Source of the DNA: Prevotellaceae bacterium
GTDB taxonomy: Bacteria > Bacteroidota > Bacteroidia > Bacteroidales > Bacteroidaceae
Direction: 5' to 3'
NCBI GenBank assembly: GCA_029218445.1
Contig: JAQXRI010000008.1
Span: forward strand, 1-53,295
Length of the DNA stretch: 53,295 nt
In this document: positions 7,873-17,046 of the stretch, in pieces
Numbering within the stretch: the first letter of the stretch is position 1
Layout: every line of letters starts with the position of its first letter
Notes under the pieces: model-generated
Databases searched by the model: none
Told to the model about the DNA's origin: nothing
Seen by the model: the letters and a program-made list of their open reading frames with translations, nothing else
Position numbers and translations under genes: made by a program

Positions 7873-8556
7873 TTAAAGTTTAATTTTAAACGTCTTTAAC
7901 GTAAATTTCTCCTCAATCTTGGTTTTTTCGTCATTTGTTAATGAATAAAGGAATGGGGTTAGAAGCATTGAATTATCATCTGAACATAATGATGCCACAA
8001 TACTTACATTGTTATTTAAAAACCCCTTAAAATCCAACGATTCGTCAGAAACGTCATCTTTCCAAGAAACAAGAAATTTTAAGTATTGCCCTAAGGCTAT
8101 TTCGCCCAACGGAGTCCATTTGGACGTATATGTCTTAACAATGCTGTGTTTGGGTTCTACTCCAAAGGTTTTCACAACATATACAATATACTCTGATGAG
8201 TCAGCCAAAAGTTTGTCGGCCTTTTTCAGTTTCATCTCCACTAATGTAGCCTCGTTGAGGCTCAACTGCAAATAGTCATTGCCCAAGATTTTCATCTCGC
8301 TCTTTTCATCAAACATATTGACCACCTCAGATTTCATGTTCATAACTGAAAAGTCTATCATGTCGAGACGATTGTTTGTTGAGAGATATGGCAAGATACT
8401 ATCGGGCATGGAAGAAAATACGTCACTCATCATAAGACTTTGAGCGTTGACTTTTAATGGCGACAAAAACAAGAAAAGAATTGCTGCCACTGCAACAGAC
8501 TTTGGGATGGCAATGGCCTTACGTCTGACAGCACAGAAAGATTGCAATATTTCCAT
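7873..8556 (-). CDS. DUF3256 family exported protein
   Basis: A 227-aa protein with an N-terminal hydrophobic segment (about residues 18-38) ending in NAQ, most likely a signal peptide with a long basic front. The SMPDSILPYLSTNNRLDMIDF block is the hallmark by which I recognise DUF3256, a Bacteroidales family without known function. It is the last gene of the long ileS operon, 18 nt after rsmE. A shorter start at a downstream Met is possible but would lose the signal peptide. Confidence 0.8.
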   Translation of the reverse strand: MEILQSFCAVRRKAIAIPKSVAVAAILFLFLSPLKVNAQSLMMSDVFSSMPDSILPYLSTNNRLDMIDFSVMNMKSEVVNMFDEKSEMKILGNDYLQLSLNEATLVEMKLKKADKLLADSSEYIVYVVKTFGVEPKHSIVKTYTSKWTPLGEIALGQYLKFLVSWKDDVSDESLDFKGFLNNNVSIVASLCSDDNSMLLTPFLYSLTNDEKTKIEEKFTLKTFKIKL

Positions 8557-8574
8557 ATTATAATTACGTACCGT

Positions 8575-9294
8575 TTACCTTTTACATAGATTAGCCATCA
8601 TAACGGCTGCCAAGGCGGCCGTTTCAGTCCTTAGCCTGCTTTCTCCTAACGAAACCGACTCATAACCTGCATCGATGGCTTTTCTTACTTCATTTATTGA
8701 GAAATCGCCTTCCGGACCTATCATTATTGTAACATCCTCGTTTTTGTCGGCACGCGACAGATTACCGAAAAGGTCTGTTTTAGGAATTTCGTCATAACAA
8801 TGGGCAATATATTTCAGTCCCTCCTTGTTCTCACACAAGAATTCGTCAAACGACAATATCTCGTCCACCACCGGTTTCCATGCCTTACGACTCTGCTTCA
8901 TGGCAGCTATCACGATTTTGTCTAATCGTTTAGTCTTAACGACTCTACGCTCGGAATTGTCACAGCTTATGAAAGAAATACGGTCAAAACCAATTTCTGT
9001 GGCCTTCTCTATCATCCATTCCATCCTTTCCATCATTTTGGTTGGAGCCACGACGAGATGCAGACGGCCATGCCATAATGTTTTTTGAGGTAAAGTTTCC
9101 AATAGTCTGAACATGCATTTTCTTGTTGCGGCAATAGTAATTTCAGCCCTATAGAAATTGCCATCACCGTCAGTCAACATCATTTCATCACCTGATTTCA
9201 ACCTCAGTACCCGAAGAGCGTGCATGGCTTCTTCTTCAGGCAACTCTTCAGTCATATTGACGTCTGGAACATAGAAAAATCTTACTTCTTTCAT
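8575..9294 (-). CDS. rsmE: 16S rRNA (uracil1498-N3)-methyltransferase
   Basis: A 239-aa SPOUT methyltransferase that makes m3U1498 in the 30S subunit. An N-terminal PUA-like part carries HALRVLRLKSGD; the knotted C-terminal domain has MIGPEGDFSINE and SLGESRLRTETAA, the SAM-binding trefoil signatures. Length is normal. It is 3 nt downstream of the BFN-like gene and upstream of DUF3256. Confidence 0.96.
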   Translation of the reverse strand: MKEVRFFYVPDVNMTEELPEEEAMHALRVLRLKSGDEMMLTDGDGNFYRAEITIAATRKCMFRLLETLPQKTLWHGRLHLVVAPTKMMERMEWMIEKATEIGFDRISFISCDNSERRVVKTKRLDKIVIAAMKQSRKAWKPVVDEILSFDEFLCENKEGLKYIAHCYDEIPKTDLFGNLSRADKNEDVTIMIGPEGDFSINEVRKAIDAGYESVSLGESRLRTETAALAAVMMANLCKR

Positions 9295-9297
9295 CTT

Positions 9298-9876
9298 TTA
9301 TTCTATTTTTTTTCTTTTCTTCAATTCATCCGACAATACCTGAGCCAATCGATAATCTTCATTTTCAATGGCCTTCTGCAACGAATCGTTAAGGGTTTCG
9401 TCAGGTAAAATGTTTATAGGCATTGACCTGTAAAACACCTCCTTTTTCGAACATGGAGTACCTTGCCTACGAAGAACGTCTTTCTTGATATATATGTGTA
9501 TTTTGGATATTATCGACAGCAAGACAGCCTCACTGAGCCTTATTGGATAACGTGCCAATGAGGCAATATCCTCAACCACTGTTTCATACTCGCCATCAGA
9601 CACACCCAAAATAACAATTCTTAGCATTGTATTAAAGGCAAGTTTATTGTCTTGAAGAATCCTGCACATCACTTCAGGCAACATTTTGTTTACTGCAACG
9701 CGCCACTCCGGCTTGTCGCGAAGCAAAAATTGGTCGCGCACATAGCCATCACAAACAAATGTCAACTGTTGGTCGTCGTTGTCAGTGATTAATGATATAA
9801 GGGCCATGCGACGGTCGCTGCCTTCCATCGACATGACGCACTCCAATCTCAGTCGAACAAGCTCCTCATCGTACAT
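9298..9876 (-). CDS. Divergent bifunctional nuclease (DUF151)-like protein with C-terminal UVR-type motif
   Basis: A 192-aa protein. Residues about 85-140 (RIVILGVSDGEYETVVEDIAS..PIRLSEAVLLS..IHIYI) follow the pattern of BFN/DUF151 domains (R.VI..L.DG.Y......R.SDAIALA....IYV). The end, LQKAIENEDYRLAQVLSDELKKR, matches a UvrB/UvrC-type helical hairpin, as seen in Bacteroidetes BFN proteins. The domain is divergent and nuclease activity is not assured. It sits between the nucleoside permease and rsmE with gaps of 7 and 3 nt, so it is in the same operon. Confidence 0.6.
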   Translation of the reverse strand: MYDEELVRLRLECVMSMEGSDRRMALISLITDNDDQQLTFVCDGYVRDQFLLRDKPEWRVAVNKMLPEVMCRILQDNKLAFNTMLRIVILGVSDGEYETVVEDIASLARYPIRLSEAVLLSIISKIHIYIKKDVLRRQGTPCSKKEVFYRSMPINILPDETLNDSLQKAIENEDYRLAQVLSDELKKRKKIE

Positions 9877-9883
9877 TGGACTC

Positions 9884-11143
9884 TTAATTTTTATATTTAA
9901 ACACTACAGCAAAGGCTAATGCAACCACTAAAGCGTAGGCGGCAAAAATCAACCAGCATGTTGACCAGTCGCCCACGATATATGCATATTCGCCAAAATC
10001 TTTCGAATAAGTGAAGGTATTGACTATTTTCTGCGCAATAATCGTACCGAATGTAGCGCCGATGCCATTGGTCATAAGCATAAACAAACCCTGTGCGCTG
10101 GACCTTATATTCTTGTTGGTGTTCATATCTACAAAGAAAGCGCCACTGATGTTGAAAAAGTCAAACGCTACACCATAAACCAACATCGAAAGGACAAACA
10201 TCCACACACCAGTGCCAGGATTGCCAAAACCAAACAAGGCGAAGCGCAAAACCCACGCCACCATAGCAATGAGCATTACATTCTTAATACCGAATCGTTT
10301 CATGAAGAAAGGTATCAACATAATACAACAAGTTTCGCTAATTTGGGAAAGCGACAAAAGGATGTTGGTATGTTTGACACCGAAGGTATCGGCATATTCA
10401 GGCATGGAGGCAAAACTGCTAATGAAAGGATTGGCAAAGCCGTTTGTTATCTGAAGACTTACACCAAGCATCATGGAGAACAAAAAGAACAAGGCCATCT
10501 TCTTCTGCCTGAAAAGAGAAAAGGCATTCAAGCCCAAGATGTCTATAACAGAGCGTTTCTCAATGGACTTGGATGTCGGACACTTAGGCAAGGTAAGACA
10601 ATACAAGAACAACAAAATGCCAATGACACCTGAAGTCATGAATTGCATCTCAGAAACTTCAAATCCCATAATGTCAACAAACCACATCGATGCTATGAAG
10701 CCTATGGTTCCAAACACGCGAATAGGCGGAAAGTCCTTTACTGTATCCATTCCCGCTTCCTGCAAGGCATTAAACGCTACGGAATTGGAGAGCGCAATAG
10801 TAGGCATATAGAAAGCGACGGAAATGGAATATAATGCAAATACTGTAAGAGGATTGAGATGCTCCCAACCCTGCACTATGCAATACTGTGCCAATACAAC
10901 CATGAACGCTCCTGCCAAAAGATGACAAATGCCCAACATTTTTTGAGCTTGTATCCAACGATCGGCGACCACTCCCATTATGGCAGGCATAAATATCGAC
11001 ACTACTCCTTGGATAGAATAGAAATAACCAATGTTACTGCCCATACCAACATCGCCAAGAAATCGCCCCATAGATGTCAGATATGCTCCCCAAACGGCAA
11101 ATTCGAGGAAATTCATTATTGCCAAACGTACTTTCAGATTCAT
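9884..11143 (-). CDS. MFS transporter, nucleoside:H+ symporter (NupG) family
   Basis: A 419-aa inner-membrane protein with about 12 hydrophobic segments. The N-terminus (MNLKVRLAIMNFLEFAVWGAYL..MG..LG) and the VADRWIQAQKML loop between TM2 and TM3 fit the nucleoside proton symporter branch of the major facilitator superfamily. It probably imports nucleosides; the exact substrate cannot be read from the sequence. It lies in the ileS operon, 50 nt after the 75-aa gene, with no clear promoter in that gap. Confidence 0.85.
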   Translation of the reverse strand: MNLKVRLAIMNFLEFAVWGAYLTSMGRFLGDVGMGSNIGYFYSIQGVVSIFMPAIMGVVADRWIQAQKMLGICHLLAGAFMVVLAQYCIVQGWEHLNPLTVFALYSISVAFYMPTIALSNSVAFNALQEAGMDTVKDFPPIRVFGTIGFIASMWFVDIMGFEVSEMQFMTSGVIGILLFLYCLTLPKCPTSKSIEKRSVIDILGLNAFSLFRQKKMALFFLFSMMLGVSLQITNGFANPFISSFASMPEYADTFGVKHTNILLSLSQISETCCIMLIPFFMKRFGIKNVMLIAMVAWVLRFALFGFGNPGTGVWMFVLSMLVYGVAFDFFNISGAFFVDMNTNKNIRSSAQGLFMLMTNGIGATFGTIIAQKIVNTFTYSKDFGEYAYIVGDWSTCWLIFAAYALVVALAFAVVFKYKN

Positions 11144-11193
11144 AGATACTGTTTCTTAGTATTTAATTTGTGATTATAGACAATATGTTATAG

Positions 11194-11421
11194 TTATGTC
11201 AGCCGGATACCATTATGATAAGCCAACAAGTCACCATCGTCGTTCTTTTTCAACTCAATGTCACCTCCAAGCCACTCTGTATATGCCTCCTCACCTTGCA
11301 ATTGACGGAAATCGCTAACTTTGCCATCGATAACTTCAACAACAAACATTTTCAACACTTTACCGTCAAATAGGATGCGATGAGCTGCAATTTTTCGAAT
11401 ATGTGACATCGGTACTGCCAT
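11194..11421 (-). CDS. Conserved 75-aa protein of unknown function
   Basis: A small soluble protein, 75 aa, with no signal peptide or cysteine. It is positioned 2 nt after the DUF4296 gene and 50 nt before the permease, so translational coupling with the former is likely. The HRILFDGKVLKMFVVEVIDGKV and AYTEWLGGDIEL segments look like a compact beta-rich fold. The tight spacing and coding-like composition are the main support. Confidence 0.75.
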   Translation of the reverse strand: MAVPMSHIRKIAAHRILFDGKVLKMFVVEVIDGKVSDFRQLQGEEAYTEWLGGDIELKKNDDGDLLAYHNGIRLT

Positions 11422-11423
11422 GT

Positions 11424-12281
11424 TTATAACGTATTTGGCACCTGTTTAAGACTACGTGGTGGCCTAACCACCGAGTCGTTTTTAAATGATGAAGAAGACT
11501 CTTCGGGCTCAGTTTCCTTCGGCTTTCTCATTCTCAGGAACTGGATGTTGTCTATAAACATCATTTTTAATGTAGAAGACTCGTCACGCCCTTTATCCAA
11601 ATAAACAAAACCTCGTATGTCACGTACCATGTCGTTATTATTAGGCGAAACCCTCAACTGCGTCAAACCAGAGCTTGAGACGTGTTGGGTAAATGAAGCT
11701 ATACTGTCGTTGGCATATCTTACAGCTATGAAGACAGTAGCATCTTTTGTTCCACTTTGATACAGATAATTGGTGTCGAAAGTAAGCAAGTAAATGTCGC
11801 CTTTTCTAAAAGCAGTATCAGCTTTTACAGTGAAATCCATCCTGTTGTAGGGAATGGCAGGAGAAAGAATATTAAACTTGGCATCACGCCAAATGTCGGC
11901 AGTGTCACCACCGGCAACATAACGCTTCCTTATCTCAGAAACAGCAGCGCCTGACGTCTGTTCTCCCATGCGCTGCTGAACCCCTGCGTATATCTTGCGA
12001 AGATAATCGGCACGGCGATGATAATAAACCATAGAAGAATCAAACTCAGCCTCTGTGACACCATGTTTCTTCAGCACGGCAAGGAAATACACCCTTCGAT
12101 TATACCCCATCTTTCCATCTTTGGTGTCTTGATCGGCCATAGCCTGAGAAACATAATAATCATAGAGGACATCAACCATGTCGTCGGGCGAAATATATTC
12201 GCCCGGCACGGTTGGCTTGCATGCAAGCAACATCATCGAGAATGATGAAACAAGAAAAATCCTAAAATATTTAATTGTCAT
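11424..12281 (-). CDS. DUF4296 domain lipoprotein
   Basis: A 285-aa lipoprotein: lipobox MLLAC with Cys21. The mature N-terminus (ISPDDMVDVLYDYYVSQAM, then YFLAVLKKHGVTEAEFDSSMVYYHR) is the DUF4296 helical domain of Bacteroidetes, followed by a beta-rich second half of unknown fold. It sits directly after lspA (5-nt gap), the peptidase that would process it. Function is unknown. Confidence 0.85.
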   Translation of the reverse strand: MTIKYFRIFLVSSFSMMLLACKPTVPGEYISPDDMVDVLYDYYVSQAMADQDTKDGKMGYNRRVYFLAVLKKHGVTEAEFDSSMVYYHRRADYLRKIYAGVQQRMGEQTSGAAVSEIRKRYVAGGDTADIWRDAKFNILSPAIPYNRMDFTVKADTAFRKGDIYLLTFDTNYLYQSGTKDATVFIAVRYANDSIASFTQHVSSSGLTQLRVSPNNNDMVRDIRGFVYLDKGRDESSTLKMMFIDNIQFLRMRKPKETEPEESSSSFKNDSVVRPPRSLKQVPNTL

Positions 12282-12286
12282 GTCGC

Positions 12287-12970
12287 TTATCTTTGGTCGT
12301 CAGACTGTGTATTGTCACAGTCCTTTTCCGTTCGTCCAAATATCCTGGACACCGAAAGTTGGGAGAGTTCATTTCTGTACCAAAGCAACAGAATGACTAC
12401 TCCCACACTTATACTGGAATCCGCCACATTGAATACCGGACTGAAGAAGATGAATTCTTCACCTCCTACCATTGGCATCCATTCAGGCCACGTAGTAGTG
12501 ATGATTGGGAAGTAAAGCATATCGACAACCTTTCCCGTCAAAAAGGATGAATAGCCTTCACCCAACTCAACGAACGACGAAACGGAATATGGAGTAGATT
12601 CATCAAAAATCAAGCCATAAAACATTCCATCAATCATATTGCCGACAGCTCCCGCAACTACCATCACGAGGCATACAATATAGCCCCAACGAGCTTTAGC
12701 CCTAATCTCACGTACTACATATTGTCCTAAAATGGCTATCAAGACCACACGCATCAACGACAAGAGAAGTTTACTGCCTATTTCCATGCCATAGGCCATT
12801 CCGTTGTTTTCGATAAACAATATCTTGAACCAACTGAATATTTCAATGCTCTCATGCAGTGACATGGTGGTCTTTACAAGCACCTTTGATACCTGATCAA
12901 GAATGAGTATTGCAACGAAAAGGAACAGTGCCATTTGGGCACGCGACCACTTTTTCAATGAAAGACTCAT
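12287..12970 (-). CDS. lspA: Lipoprotein signal peptidase (signal peptidase II)
   Basis: A 227-aa inner-membrane aspartyl peptidase that removes the signal peptide of lipoproteins after lipidation. Four membrane segments are visible. The catalytic aspartates are in GNMIDGMFYG and NVADSSISVG, and the ENNGMAYGM motif is present. It is longer than the E. coli enzyme because of a loop before the last segment, as is usual in Bacteroidetes. It overlaps the TraR/DksA-like gene by 4 nt and is followed by a lipoprotein gene. Confidence 0.95.
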   Translation of the reverse strand: MSLSLKKWSRAQMALFLFVAILILDQVSKVLVKTTMSLHESIEIFSWFKILFIENNGMAYGMEIGSKLLLSLMRVVLIAILGQYVVREIRAKARWGYIVCLVMVVAGAVGNMIDGMFYGLIFDESTPYSVSSFVELGEGYSSFLTGKVVDMLYFPIITTTWPEWMPMVGGEEFIFFSPVFNVADSSISVGVVILLLWYRNELSQLSVSRIFGRTEKDCDNTQSDDQR

Positions 12971-13344
12971 TTCCTGCTTTGTTTAGACTCAACGCTCAAA
13001 GTAGCATGGGGTACTGCCTTAAGCCGTTCCTTAGGTATTAATTTTCCTGTTATGCGGTCAATACCATAAGTCTTGTTCTTGATACGTATTAATGCAGCCT
13101 CCAAGCCCTGAATAAACTTCTGCTGACGTCCAGCCAGCTGTATCAGTTCTTCCTTGCTCTGCGTTGCGCTGCCTTCTTCAAGCACCTTGTATGTAGGAGA
13201 CGTGTCGTCAACATCATTGCCGTCCTTATTCATCAAGGTGTTCATCATTTGTTCGTAATCACGTCGAGCCAATCTGAGTTTTTCGTCGATAATTGCCTTG
13301 AACTCCTCGAGTTCTTGGTCACTATAACGGGTTTTCTCTGCCAT
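12967..13344 (-). CDS. TraR/DksA-like protein without zinc-finger cysteines
   Basis: A 125-aa coiled-coil protein. The C-terminal TYGIDRITGKLIPKERLKAVPHATLS block is the characteristic DksA/TraR zinc-finger segment (usual form YG.C..TG..I...RL.A.P.A..C), but every cysteine is gone: the protein contains none. The N-terminal coiled coil is intact. In the family the coiled coil enters the secondary channel of RNA polymerase and modulates initiation; here the globular part must be held without zinc. It lies between ileS (29-nt gap) and lspA (4-nt overlap). Confidence 0.88.
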   Translation of the reverse strand: MAEKTRYSDQELEEFKAIIDEKLRLARRDYEQMMNTLMNKDGNDVDDTSPTYKVLEEGSATQSKEELIQLAGRQQKFIQGLEAALIRIKNKTYGIDRITGKLIPKERLKAVPHATLSVESKQSRK

Positions 13345-13373
13345 AGAATGTCAATATTTAAAGTTGTTAATTA

Positions 13374-16300
13374 TTAGTTGACCTTGCTAACCAAGATGTT
13401 TGCCTTCAAATCGTCAAGCTCGACTTCTACACCGTCATTGTCGGCCAATTCAATCTGATCGGCCAATACCTGGGCTTTGATATATTCACCAAAATTATCA
13501 ACAGCACTTGCAATGGCTTCCTTATTGGATATTACCACTTTTATACGGTCGGTTATCTCAAGACCAGAGTCCTTGCGCATGTTCTGTATTCTGTTGATAA
13601 GTTCACGGGCCATACCTTCATTGCGCAACTCATCGGTAAGTTCAACCTCAAGAGCTACAGTAAGATTACCCTCGTTGCTCACGAGCCAGCCTGGAATGTC
13701 TTCGCTGATTATTTCAACATCGGCAGATTCGATTGTCACCTGTTGTCCTTCAACATTCAGTTCAATCTTTCCTTGTGTTTCAAGTGCTGCAATCTGCTCT
13801 TGGTCGAGTGCGGAAGTAGCGGCAGCTATGCCCTTCATCATCTTGCCAAACTTCTTGCCCATCGTCCTAAAGTTGCACTTTACTTTCTTAACCAAAACGC
13901 CCTGACCTTCAACGAAATTAAGTTCCTTAACATTGACTTCATTCATAATCAGTTCCTTAACAGCTTCAATATGCTCACGCTGCTTGTCGTCGATGGCGGG
14001 AACCATGATGGCCTGAAGTGGCTGGCGAACTTTAATGTTCACTTTCCTACGCAGGGCCAAAACCATAGAAGTAATCTTTTGGGCAATGGTCATGCGCTCC
14101 TCAAGGTCTGTGTCTATCAGATTCTCGTCAACTTCTGGGAATTTGGCAAGATGTACAGAACATGCATTGTCTCGTCCGGTGGCTTTAGTCAAATCCAGAT
14201 AAAGTTGATCGGCATAGAATGGAGCAAAAGGAGCCAACAACTTAGCCACTGTTTCAAGACACGTGTAAAGTGTTTGATAAGCCGACAGTTTGTCCTTACT
14301 CATTTCCTTACCCCAGAATCGTTTACGATTGAGGCGTACGTACCAGTTACTTAAATCGTCGTTGATGAAGTTCTCAATAAGACGGCCGGCACGTGTAGGG
14401 TCGTAATTATCCATTTCACGGCCAACACCCTTTATGAGCGTATGCAACCCGGACAGAATCCAACGGTCAATTTCCGGACGCTCTGCCATTGGAACGTCAG
14501 GCTGAGAATAGTCGAAACCATCTACATTGGCATAGAGGCTGAAGAACGAATAGGTGTTGTACAACGTTCCAAAGAACTTGCGCCTTACCTCGTCAACTCC
14601 TTCCGGGTCGTACTTCAGATTGTCCCAAGGCTCAGAGTTGGTCATCATGTAGAAACGAACAGGGTCAGCTCCATATTTCTCAATCTGTTCGAAGGGATTA
14701 ACCACATTGCCAACATGCTTCGACATCTTGTTGCCCCTTGCATCAAGCACAAGACCTGAAGAAATAACATTTTTAAAGGCAACAGAGTCAAAAACCATAG
14801 TAGCTATAGCATGAAGCGTAAAGAACCAGCCACGAGTCTGGTCAACGCCCTCATTGATGAAGTCGGCCGGGAATGCCTTGCCTTCATCGATTAGTTCCCT
14901 GTTTTCAAATGGGTAGTGAATCTGTGCATAAGGCATAGAGCCAGAGTCAAACCAAACATCAATCAAGTCGGATTCACGTTTCATGGTTTTGCCTGAAGGA
15001 CTGACAAGAAGAATGTTGTCAACGTATGGACGGTGAAGGTCTATCTTGTCATAATTTTCCTGAGAATAGTCACCCGGAACAAAGCCATTGTCCTTCAATG
15101 GATTTGACGACATCACACCGGCTTCCACCGCCTTCTCTATCTCATCATACAGTTGCTGCATGCTGCCGATGCATATTTCCTCGCCGTCTTCATCACGCCA
15201 TATAGGCAATGGAGTTCCCCAATAACGTGAACGTGAAAGGTTCCAGTCGTTAAGGTTGTCAAGCCAATTGCCAAAACGTCCTGTACCTGTCGATTCGGGC
15301 TGCCAATTGATTGTCTTATTGAGTTCCGACATACGCTCTTTTTTGGCAGTTGAGCGGATAAACCAAGAGTCAAGAGGATAATAAAGCACCGGTTTATCAG
15401 TACGCCAGCAATGGGGATAGTTGTGGACATGTTTTTCTATCTTCAGTGCCGTACCTTCCTGCTTCATCTCCATGCAAATTTCAATGTTAAGGTCTTCAGC
15501 CTTAGCAGCTGCCTTTTCATCATATTTTCCATCAACATTGAATTCAGGCTTATATGCATTCTTCACATAATCACCTTCGTGGCGTGAATATGCTTCCTTC
15601 ACGACACATGCTTCAGTGAAGTTGGCGTCCAATTCGGACATAATGTAATATTTGCCTTGGAGGTCAACCATTGGGCGTGTCTCGCCTTTTTTATTTATAA
15701 GGAAAAGTGACGGGATTTCGGCATCCTTGGCAACCTTGGCGTCATCGGCACCAAAAGTAGGAGCGATATGGACAATGCCGGTACCATCGTCAGTTGTTAC
15801 ATAGTCGCCGGGGATTACCCTGAACGCCTGCGCCTCCATCTCCACAAAACGGTCTTTGCCATTTTCTCCTTCAAATACTTTATCGGGATGTTCTTCGGCA
15901 AACCTCTTAATATATTCAGCTGATTGTGGCTCCAACTTCATGCAAGGCTTTATCCATGGCATAAGCTGCTTGTAACCCATGCCAACCAATTCAGAACCCT
16001 TGTAGCTGGCAACTATTTCATAAGGTACGACTTTGTCGCCGTGTTTATAGTCGTCAAACGAGAGTCCTGCTCCCTCTGGCTTCAGATATGCAGCCAAGCG
16101 CTCCTCGGCTACAACAATCATAATCTTTTCGTCGGTGTATGGATTGAATGTCTTGACGACACAATATGTATAGTTTGGGCCAACACATAATGCAGTATTG
16201 GAAGGCAATGTCCAGGGTGTTGTTGTCCACGCTGCAAAATACGCCTTACCCCAGTTGCCCCATTCGGACTTGGGTTCTGTGATTTCAAAAAGTGCAGTGG

Positions 16301-16943
16301 CTGTCGTATCCTTTACGTCACGATAACAGCCAGGCTGGTTCAGCTCATGTGAAGACAGTCCGGTGCCTGCGCCGGGAGAATAAGGCTGGATGGTATATCC
16401 TTTATACAGCAAGCCCTTGTCGTAGAGCTGCTTAAGCAACCACCACAAAGTCTCGATATATTTGTTGTCGTAAGTAATATATGGATGGTCGAGATCTACG
16501 AAATAGCCCATTTCTTCAGTGAGCTGACGCCACTCGGCCGTAAATTTCATAACATTTTCCCTACAACGGCGGTTATAGTCTTCAACCGATATGTATTTGC
16601 TGGACTCATGGTTGTCAATGTCAGCCTTGGTAATGCCAAGCTCTTTTTCAACTCCCAACTCGACGGGGAGTCCATGAGTATCCCAGCCAGCCTTCCTCTT
16701 TACCTGGTAGCCTTTCATCGTTTTATAACGATTGAAAGTATCCTTAATGGCACGAGCCAGCACATGATGTATGCCAGGATGTCCATTGGCTGATGGAGGC
16801 CCTTCATAGAAAACAAACTGAGGACAACCCTCACGCTCTTCTATCGTCTTATGAAACACGTCATTGCGATTCCATTCCTCAAGCATGTCTTTATTCACTT
16901 GAGTCAAGTTTAATCCGTTATGTTCGGCAAATTTCTTAGCCAT
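13374..16943 (-). CDS. ileS: Isoleucine--tRNA ligase
   Basis: An 1189-aa class I aminoacyl-tRNA synthetase. The HIGH-type motif reads HPGIHH after GPPSANG near residue 56, and the KMSKS-type loop reads NKMSKHVGN. The CP1 editing domain lies in between (TTTPWTLPSNTALCV). The C-terminal half has the anticodon-binding domain and a long extension of the type-2 (eukaryote-like) IleRS, a form less sensitive to mupirocin (family knowledge). It is the first gene of the operon running down to 7873. Confidence 0.97.
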   Translation of the reverse strand: MAKKFAEHNGLNLTQVNKDMLEEWNRNDVFHKTIEEREGCPQFVFYEGPPSANGHPGIHHVLARAIKDTFNRYKTMKGYQVKRKAGWDTHGLPVELGVEKELGITKADIDNHESSKYISVEDYNRRCRENVMKFTAEWRQLTEEMGYFVDLDHPYITYDNKYIETLWWLLKQLYDKGLLYKGYTIQPYSPGAGTGLSSHELNQPGCYRDVKDTTATALFEITEPKSEWGNWGKAYFAAWTTTPWTLPSNTALCVGPNYTYCVVKTFNPYTDEKIMIVVAEERLAAYLKPEGAGLSFDDYKHGDKVVPYEIVASYKGSELVGMGYKQLMPWIKPCMKLEPQSAEYIKRFAEEHPDKVFEGENGKDRFVEMEAQAFRVIPGDYVTTDDGTGIVHIAPTFGADDAKVAKDAEIPSLFLINKKGETRPMVDLQGKYYIMSELDANFTEACVVKEAYSRHEGDYVKNAYKPEFNVDGKYDEKAAAKAEDLNIEICMEMKQEGTALKIEKHVHNYPHCWRTDKPVLYYPLDSWFIRSTAKKERMSELNKTINWQPESTGTGRFGNWLDNLNDWNLSRSRYWGTPLPIWRDEDGEEICIGSMQQLYDEIEKAVEAGVMSSNPLKDNGFVPGDYSQENYDKIDLHRPYVDNILLVSPSGKTMKRESDLIDVWFDSGSMPYAQIHYPFENRELIDEGKAFPADFINEGVDQTRGWFFTLHAIATMVFDSVAFKNVISSGLVLDARGNKMSKHVGNVVNPFEQIEKYGADPVRFYMMTNSEPWDNLKYDPEGVDEVRRKFFGTLYNTYSFFSLYANVDGFDYSQPDVPMAERPEIDRWILSGLHTLIKGVGREMDNYDPTRAGRLIENFINDDLSNWYVRLNRKRFWGKEMSKDKLSAYQTLYTCLETVAKLLAPFAPFYADQLYLDLTKATGRDNACSVHLAKFPEVDENLIDTDLEERMTIAQKITSMVLALRRKVNIKVRQPLQAIMVPAIDDKQREHIEAVKELIMNEVNVKELNFVEGQGVLVKKVKCNFRTMGKKFGKMMKGIAAATSALDQEQIAALETQGKIELNVEGQQVTIESADVEIISEDIPGWLVSNEGNLTVALEVELTDELRNEGMARELINRIQNMRKDSGLEITDRIKVVISNKEAIASAVDNFGEYIKAQVLADQIELADNDGVEVELDDLKANILVSKVN

Positions 16944-16981
16944 GTCTTTATGTCGTTATATTAAATGTTTATATTTGGGGC

Positions 16982-17013
16982 GCAAAGTTAACAATAAAAA
17001 TCGATACAACAAA
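16982..17013 (-). promoter_or_regulatory. Promoter of the ileS operon
   Basis: On the minus strand TTTG (complement of 17010-17013), a 19-nt spacer and TAACTTTGC (complement of 16982-16990) match the consensus fully. The start codon is about 40 nt downstream. Confidence 0.8.
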
Positions 17014-17046
17014 ATAAAATAATACTTTTTAAGAGAATGGAATTTA

